Source of the DNA: Massilia oculi
GTDB lineage: Bacteria; Pseudomonadota; Gammaproteobacteria; Burkholderiales; Burkholderiaceae_D
Direction: 5' to 3'
Assembly (NCBI RefSeq): GCF_003143515.1
Contig: NZ_CP029343.1
Location: forward strand, 4,030,001-4,094,000
DNA: 64,000 bases
The notes beneath the pieces are model-generated. The model was not told the origin of the DNA and ran no database searches. It was given only the letters and a program-made list of their open reading frames with translations. The position numbers were made by a program, and so were the translations under genes. Positions 34,818-42,135 of the stretch are shown here, one piece after another. The stretch's first letter is position 1. Each line of letters opens with the position of its first letter.

Positions 34818-36667
34818 CGTGGCGCGTCCAGCTCGAGGACGATGGCGGCGCGTGCGGGAAGCGTCAACTTCTCGCGCAAGTCATAGGTCTTGCCGGTCAG
34901 CGCGTCGGTGCCGCCGGCCACGCCGGAAAGCATCTCGCGGAAGCGGTCGACGTCGAGCGCCTTTTCCTTGCCGTTGTTGTTAAACGCGACCAGCACCTTC
35001 TTGTCGTCGTTGTAGCGGAAGTAGACCCAGGTGTTGTCCTGCGGGCCGTAATGCATCATCTTGCCGTTGTGGATGACCGACTGGCCCTTGCGCCAGTTGG
35101 CCAGCTTGCGCACGAAGTCCTGTGCATTGCGCTGCCTGGTCGTGAGTCCGCCGCCCGCAAACGCATCGACCTTGTCGCCGGCCCAGCCGCCCGGGAACGG
35201 GGTGCGGTAGGTGGCGTCGTTGCGCTCGCCGACGGCGCTGGTCATCAGGATCTCGTCGCCCGTGTAGAACTGCGGGATGCGCGGCGCCGTCATCATGAAG
35301 ATCATGGCCATGCGGTACTTGTCGAAGTCTTCGCCCACTTCGCTGTAGATGCGCGACATGTCGTGGTTGTCGGCGAACAGAACCAGGTTGCCCGGCTCGG
35401 GATACAGGTAGTCGAGCGACAGCGTCTCGTAGACGTCGGTGAAGACGTTGCCGCCTTTTTTATCGGCCAGCGCGCGGCGCATCGCCTCGGCCACCGGGAA
35501 GTCCATCAGGCTTGGCGTGTAGGCCTGGAAGCCGTCGAAGTTCTGCTTGCCGCGCTGCCAGTAGGCCACCACCGGCACCTTGGTGCTCCATTCTTCGCCG
35601 ACCAGGTTCAGGTTCGGGTATTCGGCCATCAGGCGCTTCGTGTATTCGCCCAGGAAGGCCTTGTCGGAATAGCCGAAGGTGTCGATCCGCAGCCCGGACA
35701 GGCCCGCATACTCGATCCACCAGATGTTGTTCTGGATGAGGTAGTTCGCTACCTGCGGATTGGACTGGTTCATGTCGGGCATGCTCTTGACGAACCAGCC
35801 GCGCGTGAAGTTGTCGGCGTCTTCCTTGGAGCCATATGGGTCCTGCACCGCCGTGTGGTAGTGCTGGGTCGGCACGAACTTGTCGTTGTAGTTGATCCAG
35901 TCCGGCGCCGGCAAGTCCTTCATCCACCAGTGCTGGCTGCCGATGTGCGACAGCACGACGTCCTGGATGATGCCGATGCCGTGCTTCTTCGCTTCCTGCG
36001 ACAGGCGCCTGAAGTCCTCGTTGCTGCCGTAGCGCGGGTCGATCTTGTACAGGTCGGTGGCCGCGTAGCCGTGGTAGGAGTAGCCCGGCATATTGTTTTC
36101 GACGAGAGGCGTCGGCCACAGCTGGGTGAAGCCCATGCCGGCGACGTAGTCGAGGCGGTCGATGATGCCCTTGATGTCGCCGCCGTGGCGGCCCAGGCCG
36201 CCCTTGCGGTCGAGTTTATCGGGCATGCCCTCGACGCTGTCGTTGGACGGGTCGCCGTTGGCGAAGCGGTCCGGCATGATCTGGTAGATCGCATCCTTGC
36301 TGGAAAAGCCCTGGCGCTCGGCGGAACCGGCTTCGCGTTCCAGCAGGCGATAGGTATAGCTGGCCGTGCGGTTGGCGCCCTTGAAGGCGATGTCGAAGCT
36401 GCCGGGCTTGACCTTCGGGTCGAGCGCCAGGTCGATGAACAGGTAGTTGCGGTTCGGGGTGCGGGTCACCGAGGCGATGCGCACGCCCGGATACGCCAGC
36501 GACGGGTCCAGATCGGCGATCTTGTCGCCATACACCATCAACTGCACCTGGGCGTGCTGCATGCCGGCCCACCAGAACGGCGGCTCCATGCGGGCGATGT
36601 CGGGAGTCTGGGCGTGGACGGCGAGCGAAGCGCCGCCAAGCACGATGCTGGCGAGGAGTTGTCTCAT
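34814..36667 (-). CDS. Exported GH13 cyclomaltodextrinase/neopullulanase-like enzyme
   Basis: This 617-residue protein has a signal peptide (1-20). An N-terminal immunoglobulin-like domain (about 21-110) resembles that of cyclomaltodextrinases: MEPPFWWAGMQHAQVQLMVYG. The GH13 barrel shows DAIYQIMPDRFANGD, DVVLSHIG, nucleophile Asp329 (GLRIDTFGY), acid Glu358 (VGEEW) and Asp436 (ADNHD). It should cleave alpha-1,4 (and possibly alpha-1,6) links of cyclic or linear maltodextrins in the periplasm. It is the first gene of the divergent glycosidase pair. A candidate operator (36704-36718) lies 37 bp upstream of its start. Confidence 0.85.
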   Translation of the reverse strand: MRQLLASIVLGGASLAVHAQTPDIARMEPPFWWAGMQHAQVQLMVYGDKIADLDPSLAYPGVRIASVTRTPNRNYLFIDLALDPKVKPGSFDIAFKGANRTASYTYRLLEREAGSAERQGFSSKDAIYQIMPDRFANGDPSNDSVEGMPDKLDRKGGLGRHGGDIKGIIDRLDYVAGMGFTQLWPTPLVENNMPGYSYHGYAATDLYKIDPRYGSNEDFRRLSQEAKKHGIGIIQDVVLSHIGSQHWWMKDLPAPDWINYNDKFVPTQHYHTAVQDPYGSKEDADNFTRGWFVKSMPDMNQSNPQVANYLIQNNIWWIEYAGLSGLRIDTFGYSDKAFLGEYTKRLMAEYPNLNLVGEEWSTKVPVVAYWQRGKQNFDGFQAYTPSLMDFPVAEAMRRALADKKGGNVFTDVYETLSLDYLYPEPGNLVLFADNHDMSRIYSEVGEDFDKYRMAMIFMMTAPRIPQFYTGDEILMTSAVGERNDATYRTPFPGGWAGDKVDAFAGGGLTTRQRNAQDFVRKLANWRKGQSVIHNGKMMHYGPQDNTWVYFRYNDDKKVLVAFNNNGKEKALDVDRFREMLSGVAGGTDALTGKTYDLREKLTLPARAAIVLELDAPR

Positions 36668-36703
36668 GATTATTGGGCGCCGCTGCCGTTGTCACCTGCT
36701 CAG

Positions 36704-36718
36704 GTAGTAAGACTACAA
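36704..36718. promoter_or_regulatory. Candidate operator GGTAG-N5-CTACA near the GH13 gene
   Basis: GGTAGTAAGACTACA matches TGTAG-N5-CTACA with one mismatch. It lies 37 bp upstream of the minus-strand GH13 start codon, where a repressor could overlap the promoter or transcript start. Confidence 0.5.
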
Positions 36719-36915
36719 ATCCATGCAGGATGAATACGGATAGGACGCGAAGTGTTGTTGTGTTGGCGAAAGAGTACCAAAGAAAACGGGCGCTAACAAT
36801 CAATACACCTCGACCGTCTCTAGTGGAACTACACGGACAATTCATCGCTGAATCTTAAGGTTTCCTTCAGAAACGGCACGAAATTCCTTACCACGTGGAC
36901 GAATATGCACATTTC

Positions 36916-36930
36916 TGTAGCTCAGCTACA
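36916..36930. promoter_or_regulatory. Candidate operator TGTAG-N5-CTACA upstream of the first TonB receptor
   Basis: TGTAGCTCAGCTACA is a perfect 15-bp palindrome around a central C. It lies 179 bp upstream of the first receptor start. The same arms occur at 41901 and, with one mismatch, at 36704 and 46876. Confidence 0.55.
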
Positions 36931-36997
36931 ACGCGCGCGATACTGTTTTTTACGAAACCTGCCATTATTGTCGATACACACAGTTTTTCGATTGCAA

Positions 36998-37014
36998 CAT
37001 CTAGTTTTAGTACA
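36998..37014 (+). promoter_or_regulatory. 17-bp element shared by the two TonB receptor promoters
   Basis: CATCTAGTTTTAGTACA recurs with one change at 42027-42043. It ends 94 bp before this receptor's ATG and 92 bp before the other's. The matched distance suggests a promoter core or regulator site. Confidence 0.45.
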
Positions 37015-37108
37015 GGCGTTCTGTCGAAGCTGATAAAAATTGTCGAGGCAATGACCCCGGCAGCGGCAACGCCGCGCCGCAGGTAATCGCCTTTCACCGA
37101 GGAGACAC

Positions 37109-39988
37109 ATGAAAGCTACCGCCACCAGGCGCGCCGGCAAGCCGGCGCGTACCGCATTCCCGTTGAACCCGTTCGCCGCGGGCTGCGCCGTCCTGCTGTC
37201 GGCGCTGGCTGGCCAGGCCTTCGCGCAGGCATCGGGCAGCGAAGAGCAGACCGCCGTCGCACCGAATACCCCGACCGCCGCCGCCACCAGCGAAGTCATC
37301 GCCACCCCGGCGCCGACGCCGAGCGTCTCCACCGTCACCGTGACCGGCATCCGCCAGGGCATCGAGGCGGCGATCTCGGTCAAGCGCAATTCCAATTCCA
37401 TCGTCGAAGCGATTTCGGCCGAAGACATCGGCAAGCTGCCCGATTCCTCGGTGGCCGAATCGATCGCGCGCCTGCCGGGCGTGACCGCCCAGCGCAGCCG
37501 CGGCTCGGGACGCGCTTCCGAAATCTCGGTGCGCGGCTTGTCGCCGAGCTTCAACGGCACCCTGCTCAACGGCCGCGAGATGGCCTCGACCGGCAACGCC
37601 CGCAATCCTGAATTCGACCTGTTCCCGTCCGAGCTGATGGGCGGCGTGGTGATCTACAAGACGCCGGACGCGAGCGTGATCGGCCAGGGCCTGGCCGCGA
37701 CCATCGACCTCAAGACCGTGCAGCCGCTCGACTTCGGCAAGCGCGTCATCGCCGTCAACTACAAGAAGAGCCGCCTGGGCGTGCGCACCGCCGAAGAAGG
37801 CGACGGCGACCGCTTCTCGCTGTCGTACATCGACCAGTTCGCCAACCGCACGATCGGCGTGGCGGTCGGCCTGACCTCGTACGACGAGACCGGCGGCGAG
37901 CAGCGCAAGTACGACGCCTGGGGCGGCAGCGTGGCCGAGCTGCCGTACAACGGCCAGAACGTGCGCGTGCCGCTGGGCTTCACCGCCGACACCGAAACCG
38001 GCTACCACAACCGCGACGGCGCCTTCGCCTCGCTGCAATGGCGTCCGAACCGCAACTTCCGCTCGACGGTCGACCTGTTCTATTCGGCCGGCGAAACCGG
38101 CTTCAAGCGCAGCGGCCTGGAGGGCGCGGTCGGCGCCAACACCTCGGGCCTGTACGACCCGGCCGGCGTGCTGCAGAACGTCGTGGTGCAGAACGGCGTG
38201 GCCACCAGCGGCACCCTGACCAATTACAAGGCCGTGGTGCGCAACCACATCGAAGCGGCCGAGGACGACCTCAAGACCGTCGGCTGGAAGAACGAGCTGC
38301 GCGTGGGCGAGTGGGACACCAGCGCCGACATCACCTGGTCCAAGGCGACCAAGCTGAGCTCGCGCTACGAGACCACCGCCGGCCTGCCGGGCAATGCGGC
38401 CAACCTGGACACGATCTCGTGGACCGGTTTCAACGGCGGCAACTTCACCGACATCGCGTGGCGTACCGGCCTGAACTACGCCGATCCGAACGTCGCGCGG
38501 CTGACCGACGTCAACGGCTGGTCGGGTACGGCCGACAATCCGCTGGCCCAGGCCGGCTACCTGGCCCAGCCCTACATCGACGACAAGCTGAAATCGATCC
38601 GCCTGAACGCCAAGCGCGACCTCGAGTGGGGCCCGGTCTCGGCGATCCAGTTCGGCTACAACTACACCGACCGCGAAAAGACCCGTTCGGGCGACGAGGG
38701 TCGCCTGATGATCATCGGCGGCGACCGCTTCGGCGCCGTGCCGATGCCAGGCGCGTCCGCGAACACCGCCGGCACCACCGGCATCCCGATCGCCACCTGG
38801 AACCCGCTCGGCTCGCTGGGCACCGTGTACGAGCTGGCGCCGAAGGTCAATGCCGACATCCTCACCAAGATGTGGGACGTCAAGGAAACCGTGCAGACCG
38901 CCTATGTCATGGGTAACCTGAACGGCGAACTGTTCGGCCTGGAATACCGCGGCAACGTCGGCACCCAGTTCGTGCACACCAAGCAGATGGGCGGCGGCTA
39001 CAACAGCGGCAACTGCACCGGCGAGACCGCCGACACCTGCCCGGTCGTGCGCGCCGTCGGCGAGCACGACTACTGGGACGTGCTGCCGAGCCTGAACCTG
39101 TCGTTCGACCTGAAGAACGATCAGCTGCTGCGCATGGGCGTGGCGCAAGTGCTGTCGCGTCCGACCCTGGACGACCTGCGCGGCGGTCTCGGCTTCAGCG
39201 TCAACACCGGCGTGGCCAATCCCTTCCTGAGCGGCGGCGGCGGCAACCCGATGCTGGAACCGTTCAAGGCCAAGTCGTTCGACCTGTCGTACGAAAAATA
39301 CTTCGGCAAGAAGGGCTACGTCAGCGTCGCCGGCTTCTACAAGAAGCTCGACAGCTTCATCCTGCGCACCCCGGCCGAATACGACTTCGCGCCATGGGTC
39401 ACGTCGACCACCCCGCTGCCGACCACCGGTCCATTCGCCGGTTCGACCATCGGCGTGCTGAACCGTCCTGAGAACGGCGAGGGCGGCAGCATCCGTGGCT
39501 ACGAGCTGGCGGTGAACATTCCGCTGGAAATGGTGAGCTCGTGGCTGGACGGCTTCGGCATCCTGGCCAACCACTCGGATACCCGCTCGAAGATCGACCT
39601 GCCGGCCCTGGGCTTCGGCAACGTGCAGGTGCCGGCGCAGTCGATCCCGCTGCCGGGCCTGTCGCGCAAGGTCAGCAACCTGCGCCTGTACTACGAAAAG
39701 AACGGCTTCCAGGTCGCCGCCGCGGCGCGCAAGCGTTCGGACTTCCTGGGCCAGTCGCCGGACTTCTCGGACACGCTGCAGTACACCTTCGTCAAGGGCG
39801 AGACCATCGTCGATTTCCAGGTGTCGTACGAGATCCAGAAGGGCTTCGCCAAGGGGCTGTCGGTGTTCGCCCAGGCCAACAACTGGAACAACGCGCCGTA
39901 CCAGGAATACACGGAGAACCGCGATTCGGTCACTCGCCGCGTCGAGTACGGCCGCACCTACCAGTTCGGCGCCAACTACAAGTTCTGA
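37109..39988 (+). CDS. TonB-dependent receptor, maltodextrin type (first copy)
   Basis: This 959-residue outer-membrane receptor has a long signal peptide (to about residue 40), a Pro/Ala/Thr-rich spacer and a TonB-box-like VSTVTVTGIRQG near 73-84. The plug domain shows SIVEAISAEDIGKLPDSSVA, RLPGV and SVRGLSPSFNGTLLNGRE. About 700 residues of barrel end in YGRTYQFGANYKF with terminal Phe. The AISVKR...EDIGKLPD plug type is typical of carbohydrate receptors such as Caulobacter MalA and its Xanthomonas relatives. With the surrounding glycosidases, import of malto-oligosaccharides across the outer membrane is likely. The next gene, a halogenase, is separated by two RNA hairpins. Confidence 0.85.
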   Translation: MKATATRRAGKPARTAFPLNPFAAGCAVLLSALAGQAFAQASGSEEQTAVAPNTPTAAATSEVIATPAPTPSVSTVTVTGIRQGIEAAISVKRNSNSIVEAISAEDIGKLPDSSVAESIARLPGVTAQRSRGSGRASEISVRGLSPSFNGTLLNGREMASTGNARNPEFDLFPSELMGGVVIYKTPDASVIGQGLAATIDLKTVQPLDFGKRVIAVNYKKSRLGVRTAEEGDGDRFSLSYIDQFANRTIGVAVGLTSYDETGGEQRKYDAWGGSVAELPYNGQNVRVPLGFTADTETGYHNRDGAFASLQWRPNRNFRSTVDLFYSAGETGFKRSGLEGAVGANTSGLYDPAGVLQNVVVQNGVATSGTLTNYKAVVRNHIEAAEDDLKTVGWKNELRVGEWDTSADITWSKATKLSSRYETTAGLPGNAANLDTISWTGFNGGNFTDIAWRTGLNYADPNVARLTDVNGWSGTADNPLAQAGYLAQPYIDDKLKSIRLNAKRDLEWGPVSAIQFGYNYTDREKTRSGDEGRLMIIGGDRFGAVPMPGASANTAGTTGIPIATWNPLGSLGTVYELAPKVNADILTKMWDVKETVQTAYVMGNLNGELFGLEYRGNVGTQFVHTKQMGGGYNSGNCTGETADTCPVVRAVGEHDYWDVLPSLNLSFDLKNDQLLRMGVAQVLSRPTLDDLRGGLGFSVNTGVANPFLSGGGGNPMLEPFKAKSFDLSYEKYFGKKGYVSVAGFYKKLDSFILRTPAEYDFAPWVTSTTPLPTTGPFAGSTIGVLNRPENGEGGSIRGYELAVNIPLEMVSSWLDGFGILANHSDTRSKIDLPALGFGNVQVPAQSIPLPGLSRKVSNLRLYYEKNGFQVAAAARKRSDFLGQSPDFSDTLQYTFVKGETIVDFQVSYEIQKGFAKGLSVFAQANNWNNAPYQEYTENRDSVTRRVEYGRTYQFGANYKF

Positions 39989-40103
39989 GAACCTGTGCCG
40001 GTAGGTGGGAGGAAGTTCATGCCGATGCATGGCGAGCGTGAGCAGCACAGCGCACGTTTGCCAGGCGCGGCAGGAACGACTCTCACCTGCCGGGATAGGT
40101 TCT
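39988..40103 (+). repeat. Long imperfect inverted repeat after the first TonB receptor
   Basis: AGAACCT...CCGGTAGGTGGGAG (39988-40011) pairs with CTCTCACCTGCCGG...AGGTTCT (40080-40103), giving about 21 pairs over 24-nt arms separated by 68 nt. It starts at the last base of the receptor stop codon. It may stabilise the receptor mRNA 3' end or take part in attenuation. Confidence 0.6.
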
Positions 40104-40125
40104 AAGGCGGGCAGGACTACAATGC

Positions 40126-40160
40126 AACCCTCGCGGCCTTCGGCCCCGGGGGTTGTTTTT
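40126..40160 (+). terminator. Hairpin plus T-tract just upstream of the halogenase
   Basis: AACCC at 40126-40130 pairs with GGGTT at 40150-40154, and GGCC-TTC-GGCC forms the inner stem. The hairpin is followed by GTTTTT. It ends about 29 bp before the halogenase ATG, so it may partially terminate the receptor transcript and reduce halogenase expression. Confidence 0.65.
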
Positions 40161-40188
40161 CTTGGAAGAGACGGCAGGAATAGATAAT

Positions 40189-41700
40189 ATGGAAAACCAG
40201 GCAATCAGGGACATCGTGATCGTCGGCGGCGGCACCGCCGGCTGGATGACGGCGGCGGCGCTCTCGAGCATGCTGAACGGCCGCTACAATATCCGGCTGG
40301 TCGAGTCGGACGAGATCGGCATCGTCGGCGTGGGCGAGGCGACGATCCCGATGATCCAGCGCTTCAACCGCGTGGTCGGCATCGACGAGAACGAGTTCAT
40401 GCGCGAGACGATGGGCAGCTTCAAGCTGGGCATCGAGTTCGTCAACTGGGGCAAGCTGGGCGAGCGCTATATGCACGGCTTCGGCCGCATGGGCCAGGAC
40501 CTGGCCACCGTGCCGTTCGAGCAGTACTGGCACAAGATGCGGGGGCTAGGCTTGGCCGCGCCGCTCGAGGAATATTCGATCACGCGCATGGCGGCCAAGG
40601 CCGGCAAGTTCATGCCGGCGCGCACGGACGTACCCAATTCGCCGCTGGCCGACATCGCCTACGCCTATCACTTCGACGCCAGCCTGTACGCGAAATACCT
40701 GAGAAAACTGTCCGAGGCGCGCGGCGTCACGCGCATCGAGGGCAAGATCGCGCGCGCCACCCTGCGCGAGCCGGACGGCTTCGTCGATGCGGTCGAACTC
40801 GAAAGCGGCCAGCGCATCGAAGGCGAGTTGTTCATCGACTGCTCGGGTTTCCGGGGCTTGCTGATCGAGGGGGCGCTCGAGACCGGCTACGAGGACTGGA
40901 CCGGCTGGCTGCCGGCCGACCGCGCGCTGGCCGTGCCCTGCGAGTCGGCGCCGGCGATCACGCCGTTCACCCGCGCCACCGCGCACAAATCGGGCTGGCA
41001 GTGGCGCATCCCGCTGCAGCACCGCACCGGCAACGGCCACGTCTATTGCAGCCGCTTCATCAGCGACGACGAGGCGGCGGCCACGCTGCTGGCCAATCTC
41101 GACGGCCGCGCGCTGGCCGAGCCGCGCCTGATCAAGTTCCAGACCGGGATGCGCAAGCAGGCCTGGAACCGCAACGTGGTGGCGCTCGGGCTGTCGGGCG
41201 GCTTCCTGGAGCCGCTCGAGTCGACCAGCATCCACCTGATCCAGTCGGGCATCGCGCGCCTGGTCGAGCTGTTCCCGGACCGCCGCTTCAGCGACGTCGA
41301 CCGCATCGAGTTCAACCGCCAGTCGCGTTTCGAGTACGAGCGCGTGCGCGACTTCATCATCCTGCACTACCACCTGAACCAGCGCACCGACTCGGCCTAC
41401 TGGACCGAATGCGCGAACATGGCGATCCCGGAGACCTTGCGCCAGAAGATGGACCTGTACAAGTCGCGCGGCAAGGTGGTGCGGGTCGATAACGAGCTGT
41501 TCTCGGAAGTGGGCTGGCTGCAGGTGTTCGAAGGGCAGAACATGCCGATCGACGGCTACCACCCGCTGGCAGACACCCAGTCCGAGGCGGATATCGCCGA
41601 CTACATGGCCAGCGTGCGCGACGTGATTCGCAAATGCGTGGACGTGATGCCGTCGCATGACGATTACATTGCGAAGCATTGCGCCGCCAGGAAATCCTAG
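40189..41700 (+). CDS. Flavin-dependent tryptophan-halogenase family protein
   Basis: This 503-residue protein has the FAD-binding motif IVGGGTAGWMTAA (Gly-rich loop at 13-18). The halogenase hallmark lysine is at Lys79 (GSFKLGIEFVNW), the GWxWxIP signature at 269-275, and the second catalytic acid Glu344 in EPLESTS. Family enzymes use FADH2, oxygen and halide to make hypohalous acid that reaches an aromatic substrate through the lysine. All diagnostic residues are present, so catalysis is plausible. The substrate is unknown. Halogenase-like genes beside TonB receptors in sugar loci are recurrent in Caulobacter/Xanthomonas-type genomes without a settled role. ATG 40189 is preferred to TTG 40153, which lies in the terminator hairpin. 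Confidence 0.85.
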   Translation: MENQAIRDIVIVGGGTAGWMTAAALSSMLNGRYNIRLVESDEIGIVGVGEATIPMIQRFNRVVGIDENEFMRETMGSFKLGIEFVNWGKLGERYMHGFGRMGQDLATVPFEQYWHKMRGLGLAAPLEEYSITRMAAKAGKFMPARTDVPNSPLADIAYAYHFDASLYAKYLRKLSEARGVTRIEGKIARATLREPDGFVDAVELESGQRIEGELFIDCSGFRGLLIEGALETGYEDWTGWLPADRALAVPCESAPAITPFTRATAHKSGWQWRIPLQHRTGNGHVYCSRFISDDEAAATLLANLDGRALAEPRLIKFQTGMRKQAWNRNVVALGLSGGFLEPLESTSIHLIQSGIARLVELFPDRRFSDVDRIEFNRQSRFEYERVRDFIILHYHLNQRTDSAYWTECANMAIPETLRQKMDLYKSRGKVVRVDNELFSEVGWLQVFEGQNMPIDGYHPLADTQSEADIADYMASVRDVIRKCVDVMPSHDDYIAKHCAARKS

Positions 41701-41748
41701 CCGCCTCGCCAACTCCGCCGCACGGCCGCCCATGAGGCGGCTTTTTTT
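41699..41748 (+). terminator. Intrinsic terminator after the halogenase
   Basis: AGCCGCCT (41699-41706) pairs with AGGCGGCT (41735-41742) across a 28-nt loop, followed by a run of T to 41748. It overlaps the end of the stop codon and closes the receptor/halogenase unit. Confidence 0.75.
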
Positions 41749-41900
41749 CGTCTGTTGTATGGCCGCATCAGTCCGCTCAACTTATCGATGTAGCAAATTT
41801 TCAGTCTGCCGGCCCCGTTGTCATCGATCTGAATGATTTACTACAGGAAGCGCACCACGATGGTGCATTTCAGTAAGGACGTGCCGGTTTTTAGAGCATT

Positions 41901-41915
41901 TGTAGCCCGACTACA
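41901..41915. promoter_or_regulatory. Candidate operator TGTAG-N5-CTACA upstream of the second TonB receptor
   Basis: TGTAGCCCGACTACA has the same 5-bp arms and 5-bp spacing as the site at 36916. It lies 221 bp upstream of ATG 42136. Confidence 0.55.
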
Positions 41916-42017
41916 GAGGCGCTGTATTGCCTTGTCTCTCTTAAACAACGAAAAAACCGTTAAATTACAATGTATTAGCGAAATCCATCGCCGAATCGTT
42001 GCTCTAAATAACTCCCG

Positions 42018-42045
42018 TTGACAGTGCATCTAGTTTTAATACAAA
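42018..42045 (+). promoter_or_regulatory. Sigma70-like promoter with the shared 17-bp element
   Basis: TTGACA (42018-42023), a 16-bp spacer and TACAAA (42040-42045) form a plausible -35/-10 pair. The spacer and -10 coincide with CATCTAGTTTTAATACA (42027-42043), the element conserved upstream of the first receptor. Confidence 0.5.
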
Positions 42046-42135
42046 ATTCCGACCAACGTTGATTTTGTCGCAAAAAAGCCGATCCCGGTCTGAGCAGGTG
42101 ACGTCGGGACCATATCGTTCTATCTGAGGGGACAC

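Larger units (their letters stand above)
36668..37108. other. Divergent control region between the GH13 gene and the first TonB receptor
   Basis: This 441-bp AT-richer gap has no supportable gene. It contains two copies of the palindrome described separately (36704-36718 and 36916-36930) and a 17-bp element shared with the second receptor (36998-37014). A strong ribosome site (GAGGAGAC) precedes ATG 37109. Promoters for both directions should lie here. Confidence 0.7.
41749..42135. other. Control region upstream of the second TonB receptor
   Basis: This gap of about 390 bp is AT-richer than its surroundings. It holds the 41901 palindrome and the 42018-42045 promoter-like sequence. A short palindrome GCACCA-CGA-TGGTGC (41852-41866) and isolated TGTAG and CTACA half-sites near 41789 and 41841 are also present. 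A 62-codon open frame in it shows no family signal and is not called. Confidence 0.6.

Noticed and set aside
37094..40204. A 1036-codon antisense frame over the first TonB receptor
   Set aside because: It is a GC-rich shadow with Val/Asp/Arg-rich composition and no motif. The sense strand encodes a complete receptor.
41833..42021. A 62-codon frame in the second receptor's control region
   Set aside because: It overlaps the candidate operator, lacks a good ribosome site and has no family signal.
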